From: JBGCEZ01 sp045106735
GTDB lineage: Bacteria; Planctomycetota; Phycisphaerae; Phycisphaerales; SM1A02
Direction of reading: 5' to 3'
DNA length: 64,000 bases
NCBI GenBank assembly: GCA_045106735.1
Contig: JBGCEZ010000004.1
Coordinates: 1 to 64,000 of the forward strand
Within the stretch, counting starts at the first letter, position 1. Every line of letters begins with the position of its first letter. Position numbers and translations under genes: made by a program. Shown one piece after another: positions 26,825 through 35,793 of this stretch. The notes beneath the pieces were generated by a model that saw only the letters and a list, made by a program, of their open reading frames with translations, made no database searches and was not told the DNA's origin.

Positions 26825-28102
26825 TCAATCCATGACGCACCGAATGGCCACCACCCGAAGTTTAGCAGACCTGGAGCGTGGGTTCGTACGAACCTCCGCT
26901 TCCGAGGCAATCATCGGCTTGCGGGTCAGAACTTCGCCCAGATTCCTCGTCCCGAGTTCGCGAAACGCGCGTTTCACCGCGCGATCCTCCAGGCTGTGGA
27001 AGCTGATGATCCCGGTTCGGGCCCCCGGAGCCAGCCACACGCGGCGTCCGGCAACGACCTCGGACGCCTCTGGATCGGTCGACGTGTCGGGTGTTCGGCC
27101 AAGAAAGCTCGGTCCCGGGTCGGCCGAATGCCGGGCACGGCCCTGGTCGGGGGCGTCGGTGCGGCGGGCTGGGCGGCCGCGCGAGCCGCCGGGCGAGCCA
27201 CCGGACGAGCCACCGGACGAGCCGCCGGGCGTGCCACCACCCGGGCGGGGATCGGCGGACCGGCGATCCGCGGGATTGCCAGCCGCGGGGTATCCATCGA
27301 CGGAGGACGGCGCGTCGGCCGACGATCGCGGTTCCGTGCCGCCGGCCGCGGCGAGCGCGCCGCTGGCCACCTGCCGCAGCAGGCCGTCCAGGGCGTCGAG
27401 CTCGCGGTTCACCGCGATGCGCAGGGCCATGAAGGTGCGGGTCGCCGGATGGACGCGGGAGCTGTGGGCCCGCGCCCCGTACGCTCCGACGACGATCTCG
27501 GCCAATTGGCGCGTGGTCAGAATCGGTTCGGCGTCGCGGGCCACGGCGATGCGGCCGGCGATCTTGCGGCCGAGGGGTTCCTCGCCGTCGTCGATGATCA
27601 TCCGGGCGAGGTCCTCCTCCGCCATCACCCGAAGCACGTCGGCGGCGGTCTCGCCGGACGTGCGATCGAGCCGCATGTCCAGCGGACCATCGTGGCTGAA
27701 GCTCAGGCCGCGGTCCGGATCGTCCATCTGGTTGCTGGCAAACCCCAGGTCGGCAAGCACCACGTTGGCCAGCAGATCGCGCCGCCGCAGTTCCGCCGGG
27801 ACCGCGTCGAACGGGCCGTGGAAGGCAATCACCCGGTCCGCCGGCAGGAACTCCCGTGCCCGATCGGCGGCGAACGCGAGGTTCTGGACATCGAGGTCCG
27901 CCAAGAGCAGGGTGCCGCCCGGGGCGATGGACCGCGCCAGCCACGCGGCATGGCCACCGCGGCCGGCGGTCAGGTCAACGGCCACGTCGCCGGGCTTCGG
28001 CCGAAGGGCCTGCAGCGTCTCGCCGAGCATCACCGGAAGGTGGTCGCCGCCGTGCTCGGCCGCGGCGTGCATGGCGTTGATCGCGGGCGTGCCGTCCGGC
28101 AT
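26825..28102 (-). CDS. rsmH: 16S rRNA (cytosine-1402-N4)-methyltransferase RsmH with an internal insertion
   Basis: 425 residues from ATG 28102. RsmH (MraW) methylates C1402 of 16S rRNA with SAM. Visible are HLPVMLGETLQAL, VAVDLTAGRGGHAAWLA (SAM-binding; the usual DxTxGxGGHS), DLGFASNQMDDPDRGLSF, GPLDMRLD, HPATRTFMALRIAVN and SFHSLEDRAVKRAF. About 110 residues (roughly 250-360) of Gly/Ser/Arg/Asp/Pro-rich sequence (including GGSSGGSSGGSPGGS) separate the helical part from SFHSLEDR; E. coli RsmH (313 aa) has none. The conserved parts on both sides are intact, so the enzyme should be active. Heads the reduced dcw cluster and diverges from sppA. Confidence 0.93.
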   Translation of the reverse strand: MPDGTPAINAMHAAAEHGGDHLPVMLGETLQALRPKPGDVAVDLTAGRGGHAAWLARSIAPGGTLLLADLDVQNLAFAADRAREFLPADRVIAFHGPFDAVPAELRRRDLLANVVLADLGFASNQMDDPDRGLSFSHDGPLDMRLDRTSGETAADVLRVMAEEDLARMIIDDGEEPLGRKIAGRIAVARDAEPILTTRQLAEIVVGAYGARAHSSRVHPATRTFMALRIAVNRELDALDGLLRQVASGALAAAGGTEPRSSADAPSSVDGYPAAGNPADRRSADPRPGGGTPGGSSGGSSGGSPGGSRGRPARRTDAPDQGRARHSADPGPSFLGRTPDTSTDPEASEVVAGRRVWLAPGARTGIISFHSLEDRAVKRAFRELGTRNLGEVLTRKPMIASEAEVRTNPRSRSAKLRVVAIRCVMD

Positions 28103-28280
28103 CTCGGGCGGGGCCACCGGGCGATCGGCGGCGGGGGGACCGCGCCGCGCACCGCGACCATCGTCGCCGGTCTGGCGCCGGGCCCGCTGCTTGCGTTTGT
28201 CGCGTCCGCTTCCCACTGGACCCCAACCGTACCATGCTCCGGCGTTCCGTCCTTCGTCCGATCCCCCCAGGAGCCGACGC

Positions 28281-29489
28281 ATGCCCACGTCCGAGCCAAT
28301 GACTGAGCCGTCGACCGAGCCAATGACTGAGCCGGCGTGGGCGACGGTCCGTCCCGTCGCCAGCTTCCGTGTCGCCGGCGTTCCCGCGGCCGCCCGTCGC
28401 CGCGGCACGATCCGTACGTCGGCCCTCGCCCTCATCACCGGGCTCATCGCGCTCCCGCTCCTTGCCAGCCTCGGCGGCTGCTCTGGCTACCGCGTCGTCC
28501 TCGAACCGGTGAAGTCGCCCGACGCCTGGGAGACGCGGACGGTCCGAACCGCCCCCGAAGCCCGGCGGGGTTTCAACGCCAGCGGCGGCACCGTGGCGAT
28601 GATCGACGTCAACGGCATGATCGTGGATGGGCCGACGGGCTTGCTCGGCGGTGGGGAGAACCCGGTTGCCCGGTTGGCCGATGGCCTGGAGCGCGCGGCC
28701 GAAGACGACGAGGTCCGCGCGGTGATCGTGCGGGTGAACTCGCGCGGGGGCACCGTGACCGCGTCGGACATGGTCCACGCCGAGGTGCTGCGCTTTCGTG
28801 AAATGTCGGGCAAGCCGGTCGTGATGCTGCTCGGCGAGATCGCCGCCTCGGGCGGCTACTACCTGGCGTGCGCCGGCGATCGCATCGTCGCCCATCCCAC
28901 CACCGTGACCGGCTCGATCGGCGTCATCACGCAGACCGTGTACGTGGCCGACGCCCTGGAACGCTGGGGCGTGGAGCTCGAAGCCCTCACCAGCGGGCCG
29001 AACAAGGCGATGGGCTCGCCGCTTGGCCGTCCGAACGATCAGCATCTCGCATTGCTGCAAGGCCTGGTCGACGAGTTCTACGGTCGTTTTCGCGGCATCG
29101 TCCGCGACCGTCGGCCAGACATCTCGGCCGCCGACTTTGACCGCCTGACCGATGGCCGCGTGGTCACCGGCGTGGAAGCCCACGCGACCGGCCTGGTTGA
29201 CGCAGTGGGCGATGCGACCGTTGCCTACGCGATGGCCCGGGAGCTGGCGGGGGCGCCCGGGGCGCGGCTTGTCCGCTACGTCCGCCCGGGCCAGCGCACC
29301 GGCGGGGTCTACGCCGGCGGGCGGGCGACGGCGGGATCGGCCGGCGGCGGGGGGTCGGGAGCGGCCGGCGATTCATCCGCCGCGTCGGCCGCGGCCGGGT
29401 CCATCGAACTCAACCTCTTCAAGCTCGACGCCGCCGACGGCGTCCTGCTGCCGCGGACCCGGTTCATGTATGTCTGGGCCGGGGGCTGA
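28281..29489 (+). CDS. sppA: Signal peptide peptidase SppA-type lipoprotein (S49)
   Basis: 402 residues. ATG 28281 has AGGAG upstream. N-terminus with a TEP(M/S) repeat, then a lipoprotein signal (about 45-68, ALALITGLIALPLLASLGGC), so it is anchored to a membrane. The S49 domain has VRVNSRGGTVTASDM, the nucleophile in GEIAASGGYYLACAGD and the general-base Lys in SGPNKAMGSP. It should hydrolyse signal peptides or other membrane peptides. It is the short single-domain form, not the 67K double-domain form. The N-terminal repeat is encoded by a 12-bp tandem repeat (28293-28334). Divergent from rsmH with 178 bp between starts. Confidence 0.9.
   Translation: MPTSEPMTEPSTEPMTEPAWATVRPVASFRVAGVPAAARRRGTIRTSALALITGLIALPLLASLGGCSGYRVVLEPVKSPDAWETRTVRTAPEARRGFNASGGTVAMIDVNGMIVDGPTGLLGGGENPVARLADGLERAAEDDEVRAVIVRVNSRGGTVTASDMVHAEVLRFREMSGKPVVMLLGEIAASGGYYLACAGDRIVAHPTTVTGSIGVITQTVYVADALERWGVELEALTSGPNKAMGSPLGRPNDQHLALLQGLVDEFYGRFRGIVRDRRPDISAADFDRLTDGRVVTGVEAHATGLVDAVGDATVAYAMARELAGAPGARLVRYVRPGQRTGGVYAGGRATAGSAGGGGSGAAGDSSAASAAAGSIELNLFKLDAADGVLLPRTRFMYVWAGG
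28293..28334. repeat. 12-bp tandem repeat at the sppA N-terminus
   Basis: Alternating units gagccaatgact and gagccgtcgacc encode the TEP-M/S repeat before the lipoprotein signal of the SppA-type protein. Confidence 0.8.
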
Positions 29490-29594
29490 CATCGGGCCCG
29501 GCACCTGCGAAACTGATGTGGGCGCGACATTCAGTGAGCGGGCCGCGGCAATCCGCCGCCGGCCGGCCCACCACCACCTTCGGGGAGACGTGCG

Positions 29595-31142
29595 GTGAAC
29601 AGCGGCAGCATGGAACGAGTCGGCACCCGTGGACGAGGACTCCGGCGGGGCGTTCGGACGATCGGCTGGGGCGTCGCCGCCAGCGCGTGGTTTGCCACGG
29701 CCACGGTCATGGCTGGCGGTTCAGCGATCGCGGGCGCTGCGTTGCCGATCGCACCGCCCGCCGTGTTGCCCGCCGCGTCGCCCATCGCGTCGCCCATCGC
29801 GCCGCCGGTGACACCACCGGGCGGCGCCACCGGCACCACCGGCACGAACAAGACCGATCCCCCCGACGCAGGCGACACCGACACCGGCCCCGGCACGCGG
29901 GCCATTGCCCCGGCTCCGGTCTTTGATCCCGTCGCGCTTTTCGACGGGGCCCACGCGGAAGTCGGACGCCTGTACCCGGCGTTCGAACTCAAGGGTGTCG
30001 ATTGGGATGCGGTGGCGGCGGAGTTGCGTCCGGCGGCCGAGGCGGCCAAGTCGCCCGCCGACCTTGGCGTGGTGCTGCAGCGCATGATCGCCCGGCTCAA
30101 GGACGCCAACGCCACCTTGGGAGCGGGCTCCGAACCGGCTCCCGACGTCGGCGACGATCGACCGTTCGGGCCGGGACTCGAGTGCCGCTTCGACGCCGAC
30201 GGCGTGTTCCGCGTGGTGCGCACCGTGCCCGGCGGCGCGGCGCAGAGCGAAGGCCTCAAGCCGGGCGACGCGATCCTCACGATTGACGGCGAGCCGGCCA
30301 AGGATGCGGTCGCGGCCTTCGAACGCGAGGCGGCGGATCGGCGCGGCTTTTCGACCGACCATGCCCGGCGGCACGCGGTCATCCGCGGCTATTTCCGCAC
30401 GCCCGAAGTTGCGCAGTGGAAGTCGCTCACCGTCGACCCGGCCGGACCGGATCCCGAGCGCGAGCTCGACCTCTTCAGCATGATGATCGAGCCGATCGTC
30501 CCGGCGTTTTCGCTGCCCGAAGGACTGAATGGACCCGGGGGGCCGACGGGCCCGGTGGCCTGGGCCGCGCTCGGCGACTCAATCGGCTACCTGCGGATCA
30601 CGACGATCGGCGACGGGCTCGACGGCGCGCTGGATCAGGCGGTCAACGACCTCACCCAACTGCCGTCGCTCATCGTGGACCTGCGGGGCACCGGGGGCGA
30701 TCCCTTCGACCCGGCCACCGCTTTCCTGAACTTCGACGCCGAGGGCATGGGCGAGGGCGGCATCGACGGTGACGAATTCGACGCACCGGTCCGTCCGATC
30801 TACGACGGCACCATGATCCTGCTCGTCGACGCGGGCACCATCGGGGCCGGCGAGACCTGGCTCAGTTGGTTCGCGGCCACTCGGCGGGCCCGCATCATGG
30901 GTTCGGCCACCGCCGGCGCAGCGGCCCGCGTGAAGGAGGTTCCGCTCGCCGGTGGCCGCTGGATCGCCACGATTCCGACGCGGCACTACCGCGGATTCTT
31001 GGGCGCCGACGAACGCATCGAGGGCCGCGGCATCATCCCCGACATCGTCGTCGAGCCTACGGTCGAAGATCTGGTCGAGGGCCGCGACGGGGTACTCGAA
31101 CGGGCCAAGCAGGAATTGGATCGGGTGCAGTCGATCGGTTGA
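29595..31142 (+). CDS. Exported S41-peptidase-like protein with missing catalytic serine (PDZ + S41 fold)
   Basis: 515 residues from GTG 29595 (cggggaga upstream). An export signal (about 16-48, VAASAWFATATVMAGGSAIAGAA) and a low-complexity Pro/Ala/Thr linker lead to a helical region, a PDZ-like segment (about 210-245, VRTVPGGAAQSEGLKPGDAI) and an S41/tail-specific-protease fold (LIVDLRGTGGDPFD). Where active S41 enzymes have the nucleophile in a SxSASE-type loop, this protein has GTIGAGE (414-420) with no serine, and the expected general-base Lys region (TAGAAARVKEV) is altered. I infer an inactive homologue, perhaps a binding or chaperone protein. It follows sppA on the same strand. Confidence 0.75.
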   Translation: MNSGSMERVGTRGRGLRRGVRTIGWGVAASAWFATATVMAGGSAIAGAALPIAPPAVLPAASPIASPIAPPVTPPGGATGTTGTNKTDPPDAGDTDTGPGTRAIAPAPVFDPVALFDGAHAEVGRLYPAFELKGVDWDAVAAELRPAAEAAKSPADLGVVLQRMIARLKDANATLGAGSEPAPDVGDDRPFGPGLECRFDADGVFRVVRTVPGGAAQSEGLKPGDAILTIDGEPAKDAVAAFEREAADRRGFSTDHARRHAVIRGYFRTPEVAQWKSLTVDPAGPDPERELDLFSMMIEPIVPAFSLPEGLNGPGGPTGPVAWAALGDSIGYLRITTIGDGLDGALDQAVNDLTQLPSLIVDLRGTGGDPFDPATAFLNFDAEGMGEGGIDGDEFDAPVRPIYDGTMILLVDAGTIGAGETWLSWFAATRRARIMGSATAGAAARVKEVPLAGGRWIATIPTRHYRGFLGADERIEGRGIIPDIVVEPTVEDLVEGRDGVLERAKQELDRVQSIG

Positions 31143-31235
31143 GGGCCACGCGGCGCCGACTGCCGGCGGCGGTTTGCCGCTCGTCTCGACGCGCGGCAGC
31201 GTTCCGGGACCACCGCTTCCCTTCGCGCACGAAAA

Positions 31236-31266
31236 CGGCCGGCCGCGGACCATCCGCGACCGGCCG
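31236..31266 (-). terminator. Terminator between convergent genes
   Basis: Stem cggccgg (31236-31242) + cgcgga (31244-31249) / tccgcg (31253-31258) + ccggccg (31260-31266), with one mismatch. On the minus strand it is followed by tttt. It should end the sucA-sucB transcript. Confidence 0.8.
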
Positions 31267-31323
31267 AACGTCAGTCTTGATCCGGGTCGTCATCCACTTC
31301 TGGATGAACCGCCCCGGCGAGGC

Positions 31324-32607
31324 TCAGATATCAAACAGCAGCCGCTCGGGCGCCTCGAGCCGATCCTTCACGTGCACCAGGAAGCGCACGGCCTGCTCGC
31401 CGTCCACAATGCGGTGGTCGTAGCTCACGGCCAGTTGCATCATGGGTCGCAGGGCGATCGTGCCCGGATTGTCCGGATCCTCTCGCGGCACCTTCATGAT
31501 CTTGTGCATGCCGAGGATGCCCGACTGCGGCGGGTTCAGAATCGGCGTGGAACACAGGCTGCCGTACACGCCGCCGTTGGAGATCGTGAACGTGCCGCCG
31601 GTCATCTCGTCGATGGTCAGCTTGCCGTCGCGGGCTCGCAGGGCGAGGTTCTTGATCGTCTGTTCGACTTCGGCAAAGCTCATCGCTTCCGCGTTGCGGA
31701 TCACCGGCACCACGAGGCCCTTGGGCGTGCCCACCGCGACCGAGATGTCGCAGAAATCGTGGTACTCGAACTCGTTACCGACGATGTACGCGTTGATGCC
31801 CTGGTACTGCCGCAGTCCCGAACACACCGCCTTGACAAAGAAGCTCATGAAGCCAAGGCCGACGCCGTGAACTTCACCGAACGGCTCCTTGTACTTCTTC
31901 CGCAGGTCCATGACCGCGGTCATGTCCACTTCGTTGAAGGTGGTGAGCATGGCCGCGGTCTGCTGGGCTTCCACCAGTCGCTCGGCGATGCGCTGCCGGA
32001 GCTTGCTCATCTTCTCGCGGCGCACGCCGCGGCTGCCTGGGGCGGGAGCGGCCTGGGCCGGCGGGGAAGCGGGGGCCGACGCCGAAGCGGATCCCGATGC
32101 CGGGGACGCGGCGGCGGGCTTGGCCGAACCGCTCGACGCATCCAACACGTCTTGCTTGCTGATGCGGCCGGACGGACCGGTGCCGCGGATGCCGGCCAGG
32201 TCGACGCCCTTTTCCTGGGCGATCTTGCGGGCCACGCTGGTGGCCTTGGCGTCATCGCCGGAGGACGAGCTGGCCGCCGCGGGAGCCGCCGCCGCGGCGG
32301 CGCCATTGGAAGCGGCGGGGGCCTTTGCGTCGCCGGCCTTCGCGTCGTCGCCGCCACCGGCGGTGGGCGTGCCGCCCGGATCGATCGATCCGATGACGTC
32401 GCCCACGTTCATCTCCGCGCCTTCGTCGGCGGCGACGGTGAGCACGCCGGACTCGGGCGCCGGGACTTCCAGCGTCACCTTGTCCGATTCGATCTCGACG
32501 AGCGACTCGTCCTTCTCGACCCAACTGCCGCTGGCCTTCATCCACGGGCCCAGGACGACTTCGGTGACCGACTCACCGGGACTGGGAATGGTGATCTCGA
32601 CTGACAT
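31324..32607 (-). CDS. sucB: 2-oxoglutarate dehydrogenase E2, dihydrolipoamide succinyltransferase
   Basis: 427 residues. The E2 core of the 2-oxoglutarate dehydrogenase complex moves the succinyl group from lipoyl to CoA. Start ATG 32607 (MSVEITIPSPGESV). Lipoyl domain about 1-78 with the lipoylated Lys in EIESDKVTLEV; Ala/Ser-rich hinge; E3-binding domain (about 130-165, ARKIAQEKGVDLAGIRGTGPSGRI); second hinge; catalytic domain with SYDHRIVDGEQA near the end (catalytic His and Asp). Second gene after sucA, gap 122 bp. Confidence 0.96.
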   Translation of the reverse strand: MSVEITIPSPGESVTEVVLGPWMKASGSWVEKDESLVEIESDKVTLEVPAPESGVLTVAADEGAEMNVGDVIGSIDPGGTPTAGGGDDAKAGDAKAPAASNGAAAAAAPAAASSSSGDDAKATSVARKIAQEKGVDLAGIRGTGPSGRISKQDVLDASSGSAKPAAASPASGSASASAPASPPAQAAPAPGSRGVRREKMSKLRQRIAERLVEAQQTAAMLTTFNEVDMTAVMDLRKKYKEPFGEVHGVGLGFMSFFVKAVCSGLRQYQGINAYIVGNEFEYHDFCDISVAVGTPKGLVVPVIRNAEAMSFAEVEQTIKNLALRARDGKLTIDEMTGGTFTISNGGVYGSLCSTPILNPPQSGILGMHKIMKVPREDPDNPGTIALRPMMQLAVSYDHRIVDGEQAVRFLVHVKDRLEAPERLLFDI

Positions 32608-32729
32608 GATCGATCCGTGCTCCGAAGGGCCCGCCGGAACGGCGAGCGAGGGGACTGGGCGCCGCGAACGGGCGCCGTGGGCCAAAGCGTGGCCCGTCAA
32701 AGGGACGTCGAGCGACGTCAGGCGACGTC

Positions 32730-35588
32730 TCAGCCGTCGGCGGCGATGCCGATGGCGTTGACCATGATGCGCTGCTGCTCTTGCTGGTGCATCTTCATGG
32801 AACCGACGGCCGGTGACGCGTTGCGATCACGGCCGACGTACTTCAGGCTGATGTCGAAGCGGTCGCGCATCGTCTCGTCGACAAAGGACCAGGCTCCCAT
32901 GTTGCGGGGCTCTTCCTGTACCCAGAGCCGCTGTTCGGCCTTGGGATAGCGGGCCAGGATCTCGCGCATCGTGTCTTCGGCGAAGGGGAAGAGCTGCTCG
33001 AGCCGCACGATGGCGACGTCGTCCGCTCCCGCCTTGTCGCGATGGTCGACGAGGTCGTAGTAGACCTTGCCGCTGCAGAAGAGCAGGCGCCGAACCGTAT
33101 CCGGCTTGCCGATCGCGGCGTCGTCGATCATGCGATAGAACCGGCCGTCGGTCAGATCCGTGAGCGTGCTCGTGGCCTTGGGATGGCGGAGCAGGCTCTT
33201 GGGCGTCATGACGATCAGCGGCTTGCGGAAGTTCCGCTTCATCTGGCGGCGGAGCAGGTGGAACTGCTGGGCCGGCGTGGTCGGGTAGGCGACCTGCATG
33301 TTGTCCTTGGCGCACAGCTGCAGGAAGCGTTCGATCCGGGCCGACGAGTGTTCCGGCCCTTGGCCTTCGTAGCCGTGCGGCAAGAAACAGGTCAGGCCGC
33401 TGAACCGGCCCCACTTCTGCTCGGCCGACGAGATGAACTGGTCAAAGATCACCTGGGCCCCGTTGGCGAAGTCGCCGAACTGGGCTTCCCAGATCACCAG
33501 CATGTTCGGATCGCCGAGCGAGTAGCCGTACTCAAAGCCCAGGCAGGCCGACTCGGTCAGCGGCGAGTTGTGGATGCAGAACTTCGCCTGGTCGCGGGCG
33601 TCGTCATCGGCCAGGTGATTGAGATTGATGTACGGCTGGCCGTTGGTCTGATCAAAGAGCACCGCGTGGCGGTGGCTGAACGTGCCGCGCTCGACGTCCT
33701 GGCCGGTGAGCCGCACCGCATTGCCGTCCAGCAGCAGGGTGCCGTAGGCCAGCATTTCGCCGGTGCCCCAGTCAAAGGGCTGCTCTTCGAGGATCGCGTC
33801 GCGGCGCTTCTTGAGCTGCCGGCCAAGCTTCTTGTGGAGATCGAAGTCTTCCGGCACGCCGCCCAGGCATTCGGCCACGCGGGCGAGCGTGTCGCGGTCG
33901 ACGCCGGTTTCCACCGGGGCGTCGGAGTAGTCGTCGGTCAGGCCCGACCACACGTTGCCGAACGCTTCAACGCCGGGCGATACGGGCTGATCCTTCACCC
34001 GCGTCTGCGCTTCGTCGAGCCGGGAACGCACGCTCTCGGCCAGCGTGTCCAATTCAGCCTGCGTGATGACGCCTTCGTTCATCAGGCGATCGGCGTAGAG
34101 CTTCATCACTGGCGTGTGCTTGCGGATCAGCTCGTACATCAGCGGCTGGGTGAACGCCGGCTCGTCGCCTTCGTTGTGGCCGAACTTCCGGAAGCACCAC
34201 ATGTCGATGATGACGTCGGTGCCAAAGAGCTGGCGGTAGGCCATGGCCATCCGGGTCACCCAGACGCATGCTTCCGGATCGTCACCGTTGACGTGGAAGA
34301 TCGGCGCCTCGACCATCTTGGCCAGGTCGGTGCAGTAGGTGCCGCTGTGGGCGTCGGCCGGATTGGTGGTGAAGCCAATCTGGTTGTTGATGACGAAGTG
34401 GATCGCGCCGCCGACGGTGTACCCGTCGAGCTTCATCATGTTCAGGCATTCGGCGGTGATGCCCTGGCCGGGGAAGGCGGCGTCGCCATGAATGAGAATC
34501 GGGACGCACTGCGTCCGGTCATCGTCGTGCCGCAATCGCTGCTTGGCCCGCGCGCGGCCGAGCACGACCGAGTTGGCGAACTCCAGGTGCGAGGGGTTCG
34601 GCGAGAGGGTGATGCGAATCGGGTCGCCCGACTCGGTCGGGAAGTCGCCGGAGTAGCCCTGGTGGTACTTGACGTCGCCGCCGCCTTCGAGGAAGTCCTC
34701 GGTCCAGGCTTCCTCGAACTCTGTGAAGATCTTGTCGTAGGTCTTGTGCAAGATGTTCACGAGCACGTTCAGCCGGCCGCGGTGGGCCATGGCGATCGTG
34801 TACTCGCGCACGCCGTTGGCCGGCCCGTTCTCGGCCAGCTCGTCGAGCATGGCGATCAGCGATTCGCCGCCGTCGAGTCCGAATCGCTTCTTGCCGCGGT
34901 ACCGCGTGCCCAGGAAGTTCTCGAAACCGTCGGCCTCAATGAGCTCGCGCAGGATGCGGAGCTTCTCGTCCGATGTGAAGGCGGGGCGGTTGCCGACGGG
35001 TTCCATCTGCGACTGCAGCCAGCGGCGCCGCTCGCGGTCCTGGATGTGCATGTACTCGACGCCGATGTGGCGGCAGTACGTTTCATCCAGGCGGGCGATG
35101 ATGTCGCGCAGGCTCGACGGGGCCGGCAGCGGCAGGTGGCCGGGGTCGAAGGTCTCGCCCAGATCCGCCTCGCCGAGGCCGAAGCTGTCGAGTTCGAGGT
35201 GCGGCGTGCCGGGGCGCGGACGACCCAGCGGATCGAGGTCCGCCCGGAGGTGGCCGATGTCGCGGTAGTGGTAGACCAGCGAGTCAACGCGTCCCTGGGT
35301 CGAGTGGGCGGTCTGGCCGAGGCCGACGCGCACCATGGACGGGCGGGCGCCGGTGGGGGTGCCGTCGTCGCCTTCGTCGTCTGGGGCGGAACGGACACCG
35401 AGGTCGAAGCCCTGGAAGAACGTCCGCCACTCGGCGTCCACCGAGTTGGGGGCCTCCAGCCACTGCTCGTACATCGCGTCCACGTAGGGGCCTTGCCAGC
35501 CGGTGACCGCCGGGGCGGTGGCCGGGGACTGGGAGCCCGCAGCGGCGGTGGTTCCGCCGACGGTCGCACCCGATTGCTCAGCGCTCAT
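32730..35588 (-). CDS. sucA: 2-oxoglutarate dehydrogenase E1
   Basis: 952 residues. The thiamine-diphosphate E1 subunit decarboxylates 2-oxoglutarate in the TCA cycle. ATG 35588. Recognisable are the E2-docking N-terminus (WQGPYVDAMYEQWL), AMAHRGRLNVLVN, GDAAFPGQGITAECLNM (ThDP-binding GDAA), VINNQIGFTTNP, MWCFRKFGHNEGDEPAFTQP, and the C-terminal transketolase-like part with FEYGYSLGDPNMLVIWEAQFGDFANGA. Length is near the usual 930. Transcribed with sucB; E3 is not in the window. The 205-bp gap upstream probably holds the promoter. Confidence 0.97.
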   Translation of the reverse strand: MSAEQSGATVGGTTAAAGSQSPATAPAVTGWQGPYVDAMYEQWLEAPNSVDAEWRTFFQGFDLGVRSAPDDEGDDGTPTGARPSMVRVGLGQTAHSTQGRVDSLVYHYRDIGHLRADLDPLGRPRPGTPHLELDSFGLGEADLGETFDPGHLPLPAPSSLRDIIARLDETYCRHIGVEYMHIQDRERRRWLQSQMEPVGNRPAFTSDEKLRILRELIEADGFENFLGTRYRGKKRFGLDGGESLIAMLDELAENGPANGVREYTIAMAHRGRLNVLVNILHKTYDKIFTEFEEAWTEDFLEGGGDVKYHQGYSGDFPTESGDPIRITLSPNPSHLEFANSVVLGRARAKQRLRHDDDRTQCVPILIHGDAAFPGQGITAECLNMMKLDGYTVGGAIHFVINNQIGFTTNPADAHSGTYCTDLAKMVEAPIFHVNGDDPEACVWVTRMAMAYRQLFGTDVIIDMWCFRKFGHNEGDEPAFTQPLMYELIRKHTPVMKLYADRLMNEGVITQAELDTLAESVRSRLDEAQTRVKDQPVSPGVEAFGNVWSGLTDDYSDAPVETGVDRDTLARVAECLGGVPEDFDLHKKLGRQLKKRRDAILEEQPFDWGTGEMLAYGTLLLDGNAVRLTGQDVERGTFSHRHAVLFDQTNGQPYINLNHLADDDARDQAKFCIHNSPLTESACLGFEYGYSLGDPNMLVIWEAQFGDFANGAQVIFDQFISSAEQKWGRFSGLTCFLPHGYEGQGPEHSSARIERFLQLCAKDNMQVAYPTTPAQQFHLLRRQMKRNFRKPLIVMTPKSLLRHPKATSTLTDLTDGRFYRMIDDAAIGKPDTVRRLLFCSGKVYYDLVDHRDKAGADDVAIVRLEQLFPFAEDTMREILARYPKAEQRLWVQEEPRNMGAWSFVDETMRDRFDISLKYVGRDRNASPAVGSMKMHQQEQQRIMVNAIGIAADG

Positions 35589-35793
35589 GGTCGTCGGCTC
35601 CTGCCGTTGATCACGGGGGGCGCCGGTGGCCCGAAGCACGTCTTCGGGCGAGGCCGGCGGTGGGGGCCCGTCCGCGGTCGATAGGCCGCGATCCGAACCG
35701 GCGTGGGTTGCAGCGAATCGTATCGGTCCGGCGTCGGGTCGGACGGGAATGGTCCAAGGCAAAAGCCGTGATCGCGCACGATTCGCGCGAGGT

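Noticed and set aside
33042..35684. 880-codon plus-strand frame opposite sucA
   Set aside because: sucA is unambiguous on the minus strand; the plus frame is a shadow.
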